Source: Micromonospora sp. M71_S20
GTDB lineage: Bacteria; Actinomycetota; Actinomycetes; Mycobacteriales; Micromonosporaceae
DNA: 64,000 bases
NCBI RefSeq assembly: GCF_003664255.1
Contig: NZ_RCCV01000001.1
Location: forward strand, 4,030,001-4,094,000
Direction of reading: 5' to 3'
The stretch's first letter is position 1; every line of letters starts with the position of its first letter. This document shows positions 8,373-16,310 of this stretch, piece after piece. Both the position numbers and the translations under genes were made by a program. The notes under the pieces are model-generated. The model ran no database searches, was not told the DNA's origin, and worked only from the letters and a program-made list of their open reading frames with translations.

Positions 8373-9488
8373 GTGGGAATCGATGAGCTGTATCCGCCCC
8401 GGCGGCTGGCCGAGGCCCGGCGCGCCACCGCCGCCGCGGGCCTGGACGCGCTGCTGCTGACCCCGGGCTCCGACCTGCGGTACCTGACCGGCTACGACGC
8501 GCACGAGGGGGAGCGGCTCACCTGCCTGGTGCTGCCCGCGCAGGGCGAGCCCACCCTGATCGTGCCCACGCTGGAGCGGCCGGCCGCCGAGGCGTCCCCG
8601 GCGCCGGCCACCGGCGTACGCATCGTCGACCACGCCGACGGCACGGACCCGTACCCGCTGCTCGTCGCCGCGCTCGGCGGGCCGGTGGCGACGGTCGGCC
8701 TGGCCGACCGGATGTGGGCCGAGCAGGTCTTGGCCCTGCGCGCGGCGCTGCCCGGCGCCACCCAGCGGCTGGCCTCCGAGGTGCTGCGCGAGATGCGCCT
8801 GCGCAAGTCCCCGGCCGAGGTCGCGGCGCTGGCCGAGGCGGGCGCGGCGATCGACGCGGTGCACGAGCGGATGGGGGAGTGGCTGCGGCCGGGACGCACC
8901 GAGGCGGAGGTGGGCGCCGACATCGCCGCGGCGATCCGGGCCGCCGGCCACGTGAGCGTGGACTTCGTGATCGTCGCCGCCGGCCCGAACGCCGCCAGCC
9001 CGCACCACGGCACCTCCGACCGCCCGATCGGCGCCGGCGAACCGGTCGTCGTGGACATCGGCGGGACGATGCCGTCGGGCTACCGCTCCGACTGCACCCG
9101 CACCTACGTCGCGGGCGCCCCGGCGCCGGCCGAGTTCGTCGACTACTACGCCGTGCTGCACGCCGCCCAGCGGGCCGCGGTGGCCGCGGTCCGCCCCGGA
9201 GTCGCCGCCTCCGACGTCGACGCGGCGGCCCGGGAGCCGATCGCCGCCGCCGGCTTCGGCGCGGCGTTCCTGCACCGCACCGGCCACGGCATCGGCCTGG
9301 ACGGCCACGAGGATCCCTACGTGGTGGCCGGCAACGCCCGCCCCCTGGAGCCGGGGATGGCGTTCTCCGTCGAACCGGGCATCTACCTGGCGGGCCGGCA
9401 CGGCGCCCGCATCGAGGACATCGTCGTCTGCACCACGGACGGCGTGCAACGGCTCAACACCACCCCCACGGAGCTCATCGCGCTATGA
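8373..9488 (+). CDS. M24 family metallopeptidase (Xaa-Pro aminopeptidase type)
   Basis: 371 aa. The N-terminal creatinase-like domain (LDALLLTPGSDLRYLTGY) is followed by the pita-bread catalytic domain. All five metal ligands are visible: Asp in VVDIGG, Asp in DCTRTY, His in HRTGHGIG, Glu in SVEPGIY and Glu in RIEDIV. HHGTSDRPI supplies the conserved active-site His. Members cleave Xaa-Pro dipeptides or N-terminal residues before Pro in the cytoplasm. GTG 8373 lies six nt after TAAGCT, so it is probably leaderless. It overlaps the following acyl-CoA dehydrogenase gene by ATGA, an actinobacterial pairing seen widely, suggesting translational coupling; a shared pathway is not established. Confidence 0.92.
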   Translation: MGIDELYPPRRLAEARRATAAAGLDALLLTPGSDLRYLTGYDAHEGERLTCLVLPAQGEPTLIVPTLERPAAEASPAPATGVRIVDHADGTDPYPLLVAALGGPVATVGLADRMWAEQVLALRAALPGATQRLASEVLREMRLRKSPAEVAALAEAGAAIDAVHERMGEWLRPGRTEAEVGADIAAAIRAAGHVSVDFVIVAAGPNAASPHHGTSDRPIGAGEPVVVDIGGTMPSGYRSDCTRTYVAGAPAPAEFVDYYAVLHAAQRAAVAAVRPGVAASDVDAAAREPIAAAGFGAAFLHRTGHGIGLDGHEDPYVVAGNARPLEPGMAFSVEPGIYLAGRHGARIEDIVVCTTDGVQRLNTTPTELIAL

Positions 9489-10627
9489 CTGTCGACCGGA
9501 TCCTCCCCACCGACGAGGCCCACGACCTGCTGGACCTCGCCACCGAGCTCGCCGACCGGGAGCTGGCGCCGCGAGCCGCCGGGTTCGAGGAACGCGCCGA
9601 GTTCCCCCGCGAGGTGCTGCGCACCCTCGGGCGGGCCGGCCTGCTCGGCCTGCCCTACGCCGAGGAGCACGGCGGCGCCGCCCAGCCCTACGAGGTCTAC
9701 CTCCAGGTGCTGGAGATCCTGGCCAGCCGCTGGCTCGCGGTCGCCGAGGCGGTCAGCGTGCACACCCTGTCCTGCTACCCCCTGGCCCAGTTCGGCACGG
9801 ACGAGCAGCGCAAGCTGCTGCCCGACATGGTCGGCGGGGAGCTGCTCGGGGCGTACTGCCTGTCGGAGCCGCAGGGCGGGTCGGACGCCGCCGCGCTGAC
9901 CACGAAGGCCGTGCGCGACGGCGACGACTACGTGGTCGACGGCACCAAGGCGTGGATCACGCACGCGCAGGTGGCGGACTTCTACAACATCTTCTGCCGC
10001 ACCGGCGGGCCCGGCCCGAAGGGCATCTCCTGCCTGCTGGCCGACCGCGCCACGCCGGGCATCGCGCCGCAGGCGGCCGAGCGCACGATGGGGCTGCGCG
10101 CCTCCCCGGTGGCGCAGATCGCCTTCGACTCGGCCCGGGTGCCGGCGGAGCGGCTGATCGGCGGGGAGGGGGCGGGCTTCACCATCGCCATGTCCGCCCT
10201 CGACTCGGGGCGGCTCGGCATCGCCGCCTGCGCGGTCGGGCTGGCCCAGGCGGCGCTGGACTACGCGGTCGGCTACGCCCGGGAGCGCCAGCAGTTCGGC
10301 AGGGCGATCATCGACTTCCAGGGGCTGGGCTTCACGCTCGCCGACCTGGCCACCCAGATCTCCGCGGCCCGGGCGTTGACGCTGGCCGCCGCCCGGCTGC
10401 GCGACGCCGGGCGGCCGTACTCGATCGAGGCGGCGAAGGCGAAGCTCTTCGCCACCGACGTGGCGATGCGGGTGACCACGGACGCCGTGCAGGTGCTCGG
10501 CGGGGCCGGCTACGTGGCCGACCACCCGGTGGAGCGGTACATGCGCGAGGCCAAGGTGCTCCAGATCGTCGAGGGCACCAACCAGATCCAGCGGCTGGTC
10601 ATCTCCCGGGCGCTGGCGAGGGGCTGA
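9485..10627 (+). CDS. Acyl-CoA dehydrogenase
   Basis: 380 aa, standard length. YCLSEPQGGSDAA is the FAD-contact signature. WITHA and the C-terminal block (VQVLGGAGYVADHPVERYMREAK) are conserved. The catalytic base is the Glu of QIVEGTNQIQ. The enzyme would use FAD to introduce a trans-2,3 double bond into a short- or branched-chain acyl-CoA, passing electrons to ETF. It shares an ATGA overlap with the peptidase gene, so the two are one operon. The substrate cannot be set from sequence; the Glu position is that of short-chain/butyryl-type enzymes rather than isovaleryl types. Confidence 0.93.
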   Translation: MTVDRILPTDEAHDLLDLATELADRELAPRAAGFEERAEFPREVLRTLGRAGLLGLPYAEEHGGAAQPYEVYLQVLEILASRWLAVAEAVSVHTLSCYPLAQFGTDEQRKLLPDMVGGELLGAYCLSEPQGGSDAAALTTKAVRDGDDYVVDGTKAWITHAQVADFYNIFCRTGGPGPKGISCLLADRATPGIAPQAAERTMGLRASPVAQIAFDSARVPAERLIGGEGAGFTIAMSALDSGRLGIAACAVGLAQAALDYAVGYARERQQFGRAIIDFQGLGFTLADLATQISAARALTLAAARLRDAGRPYSIEAAKAKLFATDVAMRVTTDAVQVLGGAGYVADHPVERYMREAKVLQIVEGTNQIQRLVISRALARG

Positions 10628-10696
10628 CGGGCGTCGCCCCGCCGGCGCCGCGTCGCGTCGGCGGGCCGCGTCGTCGCCGCGACGCCGTTTTCCCGG

Positions 10697-10710
10697 TAGG
10701 TTGCACGCCG
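10697..10710 (+). promoter_or_regulatory. TAGGTT -10 element, leaderless start of Lrp gene
   Basis: TAGGTT at 10697-10702 ends seven nt before GTG 10710. No Shine-Dalgarno sequence precedes the GTG. The upstream TTG at 10701 overlaps the hexamer and is unlikely to be the start. Confidence 0.5.
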
Positions 10711-11216
10711 TGGAGGAGATCGACCGCGCCATCATCGCCGCGCTGACCGCTGACGGTCGGCTGTCGTACACGGATCTGGCGGAGAAGGTGGGCCTGTCGG
10801 TCTCCGCCGTGCACCAGCGGGTGCGCCGCCTGGAGCAGCGCGGCGTGATCAAGGGGTATGCCGCCCGGGTCTCCTTCGAGGCCCTCGACCTGCCGCTGAC
10901 CGCGTTCGTGGCGATCCGGCCCTTCGACCCGTCGCAGCCCGACGACGCGCCGGAGCGGCTGGCCCACCTGCCCGAGATCGACTCGTGCTACTCGGTGGCG
11001 GGGGAGGACTTCTATCTCCTGCTGGTGCGGGTGGCCAGCCCGGCCGACCTGGAACGGCTGCTCCAGGAGATCCGTACGGCGGCGAACGTGACCACCCGCA
11101 CGACGGTGGTGCTGTCGACGCCGTACGAGAACCGGCCGCCGAAGATCAGTGCCGAGCCCCAGACTCGGGTGCGGTCGCGGGCGTCGGGGGAACCGGCTGG
11201 TTCCAGCGCAGGATGA
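10710..11216 (+). CDS. Lrp/AsnC family transcriptional regulator
   Basis: 168 aa. An N-terminal winged helix-turn-helix (about residues 2-58: IDRAIIAALTADGRLSY, then LSVSAVHQRVRRLEQRGVI) is followed by a RAM/AsnC ligand-binding domain (ALDLPLTAFVAIR, DFYLLLVRVAS). Family members form octamers that respond to amino acids. The hydrophobic core is complete; a 25-residue Ser/Arg-rich tail is not conserved. The tail reads through the 3' end of the convergent histidine-phosphatase gene (71-bp overlap). Its position near the lysine island makes lysine control a possibility, but a gene lies between them, so this is inference only. Confidence 0.9.
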   Translation: MEEIDRAIIAALTADGRLSYTDLAEKVGLSVSAVHQRVRRLEQRGVIKGYAARVSFEALDLPLTAFVAIRPFDPSQPDDAPERLAHLPEIDSCYSVAGEDFYLLLVRVASPADLERLLQEIRTAANVTTRTTVVLSTPYENRPPKISAEPQTRVRSRASGEPAGSSAG

Positions 11217-11757
11217 CCCGCCGGCCGTGCTCGTGGCCGAGCACGCTGACCGTGGCGGTGTCCAGGCGCAGCAGCCCGCCGGCCGACGGCGGCAGGCCGA
11301 CCCAGCGGGCGCCGAGCACGCGCAGGCTGTGGGCGTGCCCGACGAGGGCGACGGTGCCCCGGTCGAGCAGCGGGTGGACCCGGGCGAGCACCCGGTCGAG
11401 GCGCTCGCCGACCTGGTTCGAGGACTCCCCGCCGGGGCAGCCGTCGGCCCAGATGGACCAGCTCGGGTGGTCGTCGCGGATGTCGGCGGTGGTGCGCCCC
11501 TCGTACTCGCCGTAGTTCCACTCGGCCAGGTCGCCGACCGTGCCGGTGACCGTGAGACCGGCGAGCCGCGCGGTGTGCAGTGCCCGGGCGCGGGGGCTGG
11601 TCAGGACCGCGGCGAAGCGCCGGCCGGCGAGGAAGCGGCCGAGGGCGCGGGCCTGCCGCTCGCCGTCGGGGGTGAGCTGGAGGTCGGTGTACGAGGTGTG
11701 CCGGCGGCTGGCGCTCCAGGTGGTCTCGCCGTGCCGGATCAGCAGGAGCTCTCCCAT
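11146..11757 (-). CDS. Histidine phosphatase family protein (phosphoglycerate mutase-like)
   Basis: 203 aa. The RHG motif LLIRHGETTW carries the phospho-accepting His near residue 10. The second catalytic His is in VALVGHAHSLRVLGARW, the acid/base Glu is in WNYGEYEGRT, and the Arg of LTSPRARALHTA is present. The family is phosphate-transfer or phosphatase; the short broad-specificity branch is likely, and acid phosphatase or sugar-phosphate phosphatase roles are typical. ATG 11757 starts the core strand directly. Its 3' end overlaps the convergent Lrp gene by 71 bp. A triple CCTAG element lies 39-61 bp upstream. Confidence 0.9.
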   Translation of the reverse strand: MGELLLIRHGETTWSASRRHTSYTDLQLTPDGERQARALGRFLAGRRFAAVLTSPRARALHTARLAGLTVTGTVGDLAEWNYGEYEGRTTADIRDDHPSWSIWADGCPGGESSNQVGERLDRVLARVHPLLDRGTVALVGHAHSLRVLGARWVGLPPSAGGLLRLDTATVSVLGHEHGRRVILRWNQPVPPTPATAPESGARH

Positions 11758-11795
11758 TCGCCCAGTCAACCAGACGACCCGCCTCCCGTCGTTCA

Positions 11796-11818
11796 CCTAG
11801 TGTCCTAGGATGCCCTAG
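11796..11818. promoter_or_regulatory. Triple CCTAG element upstream of histidine phosphatase
   Basis: CCTAG occurs at 11796, 11804 and 11814. The first two form CCTAG-TGTC-CTAGG, an inverted repeat of the kind bound by GntR/YtrA-type repressors. CTAG is rare in GC-rich genomes, so three copies in 23 bp stand out. The rest of 11819-12009 has no convincing gene on either strand. Confidence 0.35.
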
Positions 11819-12009
11819 CGGGTGTGCGGGCCGCCACAGACCACGAACGGCACACGACCGACAAGGCCCAGAGCCCACAGAACGGGTCGGAGGATTGAGC
11901 TGGCCGGAGGACGGCCGCGAGCGACGTGGGTGTGCCCAGAGACGTCGCCGCGCCCGGCGGGGGAGACGTGGCGGGAGTCGCGTGCCGGGGGCGGGTGGTC
12001 CGGAAACGC

Positions 12010-12045
12010 GTCACCCCCGGAGCCGGTGCCGGCTCCGGGGGTGAC
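12010..12045. terminator. Strong hairpin after kamA
   Basis: Two 15-nt arms (12010-12024 and 12031-12045, starting GTCACCCCCGG) pair perfectly around the loop GGTGCC. It lies 14 nt beyond the kamA stop on the minus strand. Confidence 0.85.
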
Positions 12046-12058
12046 GGTGCGCTGGTGG

Positions 12059-13465
12059 TCAGTCGTTGCGGTGCGCGGCCCACCACTGCTGCCCGGTCTC
12101 GGGCAGGGTGTCGATCGGGTCGTAGTAGGCGTGGCGCTTGTTGAGCGCCTCGGCGTCGGCGGACTCGATGGAGGTGCGGTAGTTCTTCGTCCAGTACGAG
12201 ATGCCGCGGTCGCGGTCGTACTCGGTGAGCATGTGCACCCAGCGCTTGCCGACGAAGGGGACGTCGCAGACGATGCGTGGGGTGGCGTAGCCGGGCAGGT
12301 AGCCCATGATGTCGTGCTGGAGCTGCTGGGCGTGCCAGACCGGGACCCGCCAGTGCTCGGCGTTGGGGATCATGTCGCACATGTAGAAGTAGTACGGCAG
12401 GATGCCCGCCTCGCCCTGGAGGGCGAAGCAGAGGTCGAGCAGGTCGGGGGCGGTGGCGTTGACGCCGCGCATGAGCACGCCCTGGTTGCGCACGTCGCGT
12501 ACGCCGACGTCGAGGGCGGTCTGGGCGGCCCGGGCGACCAGCGGGGTGAGCGACTGGGCGTGGTTGACGTGGGTGTGGATGGCGAGGTTGACCCCGCGTC
12601 GGGCGGCGGTGCGCGCGACCCGTTCGAGGCCCTCGACGACGTCGGGCTGGAGCCAGTGCTGGGGCAGGCCCATGAGGGCCTTGGTGGCGAGCCGGATGTC
12701 GCGGATGGTCTCGATCTCCAGCAGCCGCATCAGGTAGGACTCGAGGTTCTTCCACGGGACGTTGGCCACGTCGCCGCCGGAGACGACGACGTCACGGACG
12801 CCGGGGTGGGCCTTGAGGTAGCCGATGTGGGCGTCGTAGCGGTCGACGGGCTTGAGGGTCAGCTTGAGCTTGTCGACGGCGGGGGTGGAGTTGCCGACGA
12901 GGTCCATGCGGGTGCAGTGCCCGCAGTACTGGGGGCAGGTGGAGAGCAGCTCGGCGAGGACCTTGGTGGGGTAGCGGTGGGTGAGGCCCTCGGCGACCCA
13001 CATGTCGTGTTCGTGCAGGGAGTCGCGGCTGGCGTACGGGTGGGAGGGCCAGTCGGTGCGCCGGTCGGAGGCGACGGGGATCATGTAGCGCCGGATGGGG
13101 TCGGCGAAGAACGCCTCGGTGGTCATCGGGGCGAACGGGACCATGGTGTTGATCATCTGCGGCGGCACCAGCATGGACATGGTGGCCAGGGCCTTCTGGT
13201 CGGCCTCGAGGTCGGCGTAGAAGGTCTCGTCGACCGCGTCGCCGAGGACGGTGCGCAGCTGTTTGATGTTCTTGACGCAGTTGACGCGCTGCCACTGTGC
13301 GTTCTCCCACTGGTCGCGGGTGACGTGGCGCCAGCCGGGGAAGCGGGTCCAGTCGGGTTCCACGAGGGGCGCGCGGCGGTATTCGTAGGGCTGTCCGGCG
13401 GTGGGGACCGCGACCGGCGCCGGGCGGGGCGGGGACAGGGTCTCCACCGGTTGGGTCTGGGTCAC
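12059..13465 (-). CDS. kamA: Lysine 2,3-aminomutase (radical SAM, PLP)
   Basis: 468 aa. The radical-SAM cluster motif is CPQYCGHC, with Cys177, Cys181 and Cys184. GGDVANVPW and the C-terminal block QGEAGILPYYFYMCDMIPNAEHWRVP follow. The enzyme converts L-lysine to L-beta-lysine using SAM, a 4Fe-4S cluster and PLP. An N-terminal Pro-rich lead of about 30 residues is followed by the conserved WENAQWQRVNCVKNI block. GTG 13465 has GAGGAGGGG just upstream. The gene is divergent from kdd-kamDE, with a 142-bp shared promoter region, and should supply the first step of that pathway. Some KamA relatives act on glutamate or other amino acids; the neighbours argue for lysine. Confidence 0.92.
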   Translation of the reverse strand: MTQTQPVETLSPPRPAPVAVPTAGQPYEYRRAPLVEPDWTRFPGWRHVTRDQWENAQWQRVNCVKNIKQLRTVLGDAVDETFYADLEADQKALATMSMLVPPQMINTMVPFAPMTTEAFFADPIRRYMIPVASDRRTDWPSHPYASRDSLHEHDMWVAEGLTHRYPTKVLAELLSTCPQYCGHCTRMDLVGNSTPAVDKLKLTLKPVDRYDAHIGYLKAHPGVRDVVVSGGDVANVPWKNLESYLMRLLEIETIRDIRLATKALMGLPQHWLQPDVVEGLERVARTAARRGVNLAIHTHVNHAQSLTPLVARAAQTALDVGVRDVRNQGVLMRGVNATAPDLLDLCFALQGEAGILPYYFYMCDMIPNAEHWRVPVWHAQQLQHDIMGYLPGYATPRIVCDVPFVGKRWVHMLTEYDRDRGISYWTKNYRTSIESADAEALNKRHAYYDPIDTLPETGQQWWAAHRND

Positions 13466-13607
13466 GGCCCCTCCTCGATGTGGTGCGGTTGATCAGCGAC
13501 CCTGAAGGCTACTGGAAAATATTCGGTGAAGAAATTAGTCTGCCGTAAGTTTTCCCGCTACGCGAGCCCTGGTCGGGGCTTCGAGCGGCGTGACAGGGGA
13601 GGTCGGC
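13466..13607. promoter_or_regulatory. Divergent promoter region of the lysine island
   Basis: The 142 bp between kamA and kdd contain the only AT-rich stretch of the island, about 13510-13560, including AAAATATTC and AAATTAG. Promoters for both directions most likely lie here. I could not assign exact -35/-10 pairs or a clear operator. Confidence 0.5.
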
Positions 13608-14669
13608 GTGACGTCACCGGTGGGTCTGCACCGCGTTGTCGAACCGGCGGGGGTGCTGCCGCAGGCCGCGTGGCGGCTGGACGCGAGTCCGGAGATCGCG
13701 CCGAACGAGGTGCGCATCCGGGTGGAGCGGTTGAACCTGGACGCGGCGAGCTTCCGGCAGCTGTGGGAGAAGCACGGCGGGGACGGCGACGCGGTCCGCG
13801 CCGAGGTGCTCCAGATCGTGTCCGCCCGGGGCAAGATGCAGAACCCGGTGACCGGGTCGGGCGGGATGCTGATCGGCACGGTGGAGGAGGCGGGGCGGCG
13901 TTCCCCGCTGGGGCTGCGGGCGGGGCAGCGGGTGGCGACCCTGGTGTCGCTGACGCTGACGCCGCTGACGATCCTCGACGGGTTGGCCCGCTGGGACGGG
14001 CGCAGCGAGCAGGTGCCGTGCGACGGGTACGCGATCCTGTTCGCCCGGTCGATCGCGGCGGTGCTGCCGGCGGATCTCGATGCGCAGCTGTCCCTGGCGG
14101 TGCTGGACGTGTGCGGGGCGCCGGCGCTGACGGCGCGGGTGGTGTCGCGCTACGTGGCGGAGCGGGAGCGGGCGGGGGATGCGACGCCGGTGCGGGTGGC
14201 GGTGGTCGGTGGCGCGGGCAAGAGCGGGTCGCTGTCGCTGGCGGCGGCGCGGCGGGCGGGTGCGGCCCGTACGGTCGGGGTGGTGCCGGTGGTGGCGGAG
14301 CGCGACGCGCTGGCGGCGGTGGGGCTGGCGGACGCGGTGGCGTTGGCCGACGCCCGGGATCCGGTGGCGTTGTCGACGGCCGTGACGACGGCGCTGGAGG
14401 CGCCGGCGGACGTGACGGTGGTCTGCGTGGACGTGCCGGGCTGTGAGCACGGTGCGGTGCTGGCGACGGCGGACGGCGGCACGGTGGTGTTCTTCTCGAT
14501 GGCGACGAGTTTCGCGGCGGCGGCGTTGGGGGCGGAGGGCCTGGCGGCGGACGTGACGATGCTGGTCGGCAACGGTTACGTGCCGGGGCACGCGGAGTTC
14601 GCGTTGGGTCTGCTGCGCGCGGAGTCGGGGGTGCGGGCGTTGTTCGAGGCGCGTCTGGCGGCAGACTGA
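13608..14669 (+). CDS. kdd: L-erythro-3,5-diaminohexanoate dehydrogenase
   Basis: 353 aa. The enzyme oxidises 3,5-diaminohexanoate to 5-amino-3-oxohexanoate with NAD(P)+. The family-specific N-terminus (LHRVVEPAGVLPQ, then PNEVRIRVERLNLDAASF) and VSARGKMQNPVTGSGGML are clear. A Rossmann glycine motif, VAVVGGAGKSGSLSLAAA, sits near residue 200. GTG 13608 is preferred to GTG 13590 because AGGGGAGG (13595-13602) is five nt upstream. It is the first gene of a rightward operon and its stop overlaps the next start (TGATG). Identity is supported by the adjacent kamD/kamE. Confidence 0.9.
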   Translation: MTSPVGLHRVVEPAGVLPQAAWRLDASPEIAPNEVRIRVERLNLDAASFRQLWEKHGGDGDAVRAEVLQIVSARGKMQNPVTGSGGMLIGTVEEAGRRSPLGLRAGQRVATLVSLTLTPLTILDGLARWDGRSEQVPCDGYAILFARSIAAVLPADLDAQLSLAVLDVCGAPALTARVVSRYVAERERAGDATPVRVAVVGGAGKSGSLSLAAARRAGAARTVGVVPVVAERDALAAVGLADAVALADARDPVALSTAVTTALEAPADVTVVCVDVPGCEHGAVLATADGGTVVFFSMATSFAAAALGAEGLAADVTMLVGNGYVPGHAEFALGLLRAESGVRALFEARLAAD

Positions 14670-16243
14670 TGGTCATGACGAACCCCTCGACTCTGTACCG
14701 CGGCGGGACGCTGCACTGCCCGGCCGATCCGAGCGCGACGGCTCTGCTGGTCACCGACGGCCGGATCTCCTGGTTGGGGGTGGACGCGGACGCGCCGGCC
14801 GCCGATCGGGTGGTGGATCTGGACGGGGCGTTGGTGACGCCGGCGTTCGTCGACGCGCACGTGCACGCGACGGACACGGGGTTGGCGTTGTCGGGGCTGG
14901 ACCTGTCGGGGGTGCGCTCGGCGGCGGAGTTGCTGGACGCGGTGGCGGGGTTCGCGGCGGGGTTGCCGTCGGACGCGGTGGTGCTGGGGCACGGTTGGGA
15001 CGAGTCGAGCTGGCCGGTGCCGGAGCTGCCGGACGCTGCGGTGTTGGACCGGGCGGCCGGGGGGCGGCGGGCCTATCTGTCGCAGGCGTCGATCCATTCG
15101 GCGCTGGTGTCGGCGGCGTTGCTGGCGGCGTGTCCGCAGGTGGTGTCGGCGGCGGGGTACGACGCGTCGGGGTGGTTGCGGCGGGACGCGCACCATGTGG
15201 TGCGGGCGGCGGCGTTCGCGTCGGTGACGCGGGCGCAGCGGGCGGCGGCGCAGCGGGCGGCGTTGGCGCATGCGGCGTCGCTGGGTATCGCGGCGGTGCA
15301 CGAGTGCGGTGGTCCGGAGATCTCCGACGAGGAGGACTTCACGGGTCTGTTGGCGTTGTCGGGCGACGGTGTGGCGGAGGTGTACGGGTACTGGGGTGAG
15401 CTGATGGGGGCGGCGCGGGCCCGGGAGTTGGGTGCGGTGGGGGCGGGGGGTGATCTGTTCGCCGACGGGGCGTTGGGGTCGCGTACGGCGCACGTGTCGC
15501 GTGACTACCTGGACGGTGACGGGGGTTGCGGGCACGGCTACCTGAGTGCGGAGCAGGTGCGGGAGCATCTGTTGGACTGTGCGGCGCACGGTGTGCAGGG
15601 TGGGTTCCATGCGATCGGTGACGCGGCGATCTCGACGGTGCTGGAGGGTTTCGCGGGGGCGGCGGAGAAGCTGGGCACGGACCGGGTGCGGGCGGCGCGG
15701 CACCGTATCGAGCACGCGGAGATCATGAACAAGCGGTTGATCGCGGGGTTCGTGGAGTACGGGATCGTGGCGAGCATGCAGCCGGCGTTCGACCGGTTGT
15801 GGGGTGGCGCGGGTCGGATGTACGAGTCGCGGCTGGGTTTGCAGCGGTCGTTGGAGTCGAATCCGATGGGGGCGATGCACGGCGTCGGGGTGGCGTTGGC
15901 GTTCGGGTCGGATTCGCCGGTGACGCCGCTGGATCCGTGGGGTTCGGTGCGGGCGGCGGTGTGGCACCACAGCCCGACGCAGCGGATGAGTGTGCGGTCG
16001 GCGTTCGCGGCGCACACCCGTGGCGGGTGGCGGGCGGTGCGGCTGGACAACGAGGGTGTGCTGGCGTTGGGGGCGCCGGCGACGTTCGCGGTGTGGTCGA
16101 CGCCGGCGGGGGTGGACCGGGGGTTGCCGGTGTTGTTGGCGGCGGAGGTGGAGGCGCGTGGTCCGCTGGACCCGACGCCGCTGCCGGTGTGTCGGCGCAC
16201 GGTGTTGCGCGGTGACGTGATCTACGAGGAAGGGTCTTCGTGA
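14669..16243 (+). CDS. Amidohydrolase family protein (YtcJ-like) within the lysine operon
   Basis: 524 aa. The metal site motif DAHVHATD lies near the N-terminus. HECGG, HAIGDAA, HRIEHAE and SDSPVTP give the remaining metal and catalytic residues of the YtcJ/exoenzyme-regulatory branch of amidohydrolases, so the active site looks intact. It overlaps kdd by one base and precedes kamD, which puts it firmly inside the lysine-degradation operon although no amidohydrolase belongs to the textbook pathway. A role in releasing free (beta-)lysine from an N-acylated form is conceivable but unproven. ATG 14669 or ATG 14675 could be the start. Confidence 0.88.
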   Translation: MVMTNPSTLYRGGTLHCPADPSATALLVTDGRISWLGVDADAPAADRVVDLDGALVTPAFVDAHVHATDTGLALSGLDLSGVRSAAELLDAVAGFAAGLPSDAVVLGHGWDESSWPVPELPDAAVLDRAAGGRRAYLSQASIHSALVSAALLAACPQVVSAAGYDASGWLRRDAHHVVRAAAFASVTRAQRAAAQRAALAHAASLGIAAVHECGGPEISDEEDFTGLLALSGDGVAEVYGYWGELMGAARARELGAVGAGGDLFADGALGSRTAHVSRDYLDGDGGCGHGYLSAEQVREHLLDCAAHGVQGGFHAIGDAAISTVLEGFAGAAEKLGTDRVRAARHRIEHAEIMNKRLIAGFVEYGIVASMQPAFDRLWGGAGRMYESRLGLQRSLESNPMGAMHGVGVALAFGSDSPVTPLDPWGSVRAAVWHHSPTQRMSVRSAFAAHTRGGWRAVRLDNEGVLALGAPATFAVWSTPAGVDRGLPVLLAAEVEARGPLDPTPLPVCRRTVLRGDVIYEEGSS

Positions 16244-16310
16244 GCGAGCGAACGATCGGTACGGCACGGGGGGCGCGTGGCGCCGTCGCCGGGCGGAGCG
16301 GGGTGACGGT

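Noticed and set aside
16244..16310. Short gap between the amidohydrolase and kamD as a B12 riboswitch
   Set aside because: At 67 nt it is too short for the cobalamin aptamer and shows no B12-box motif.
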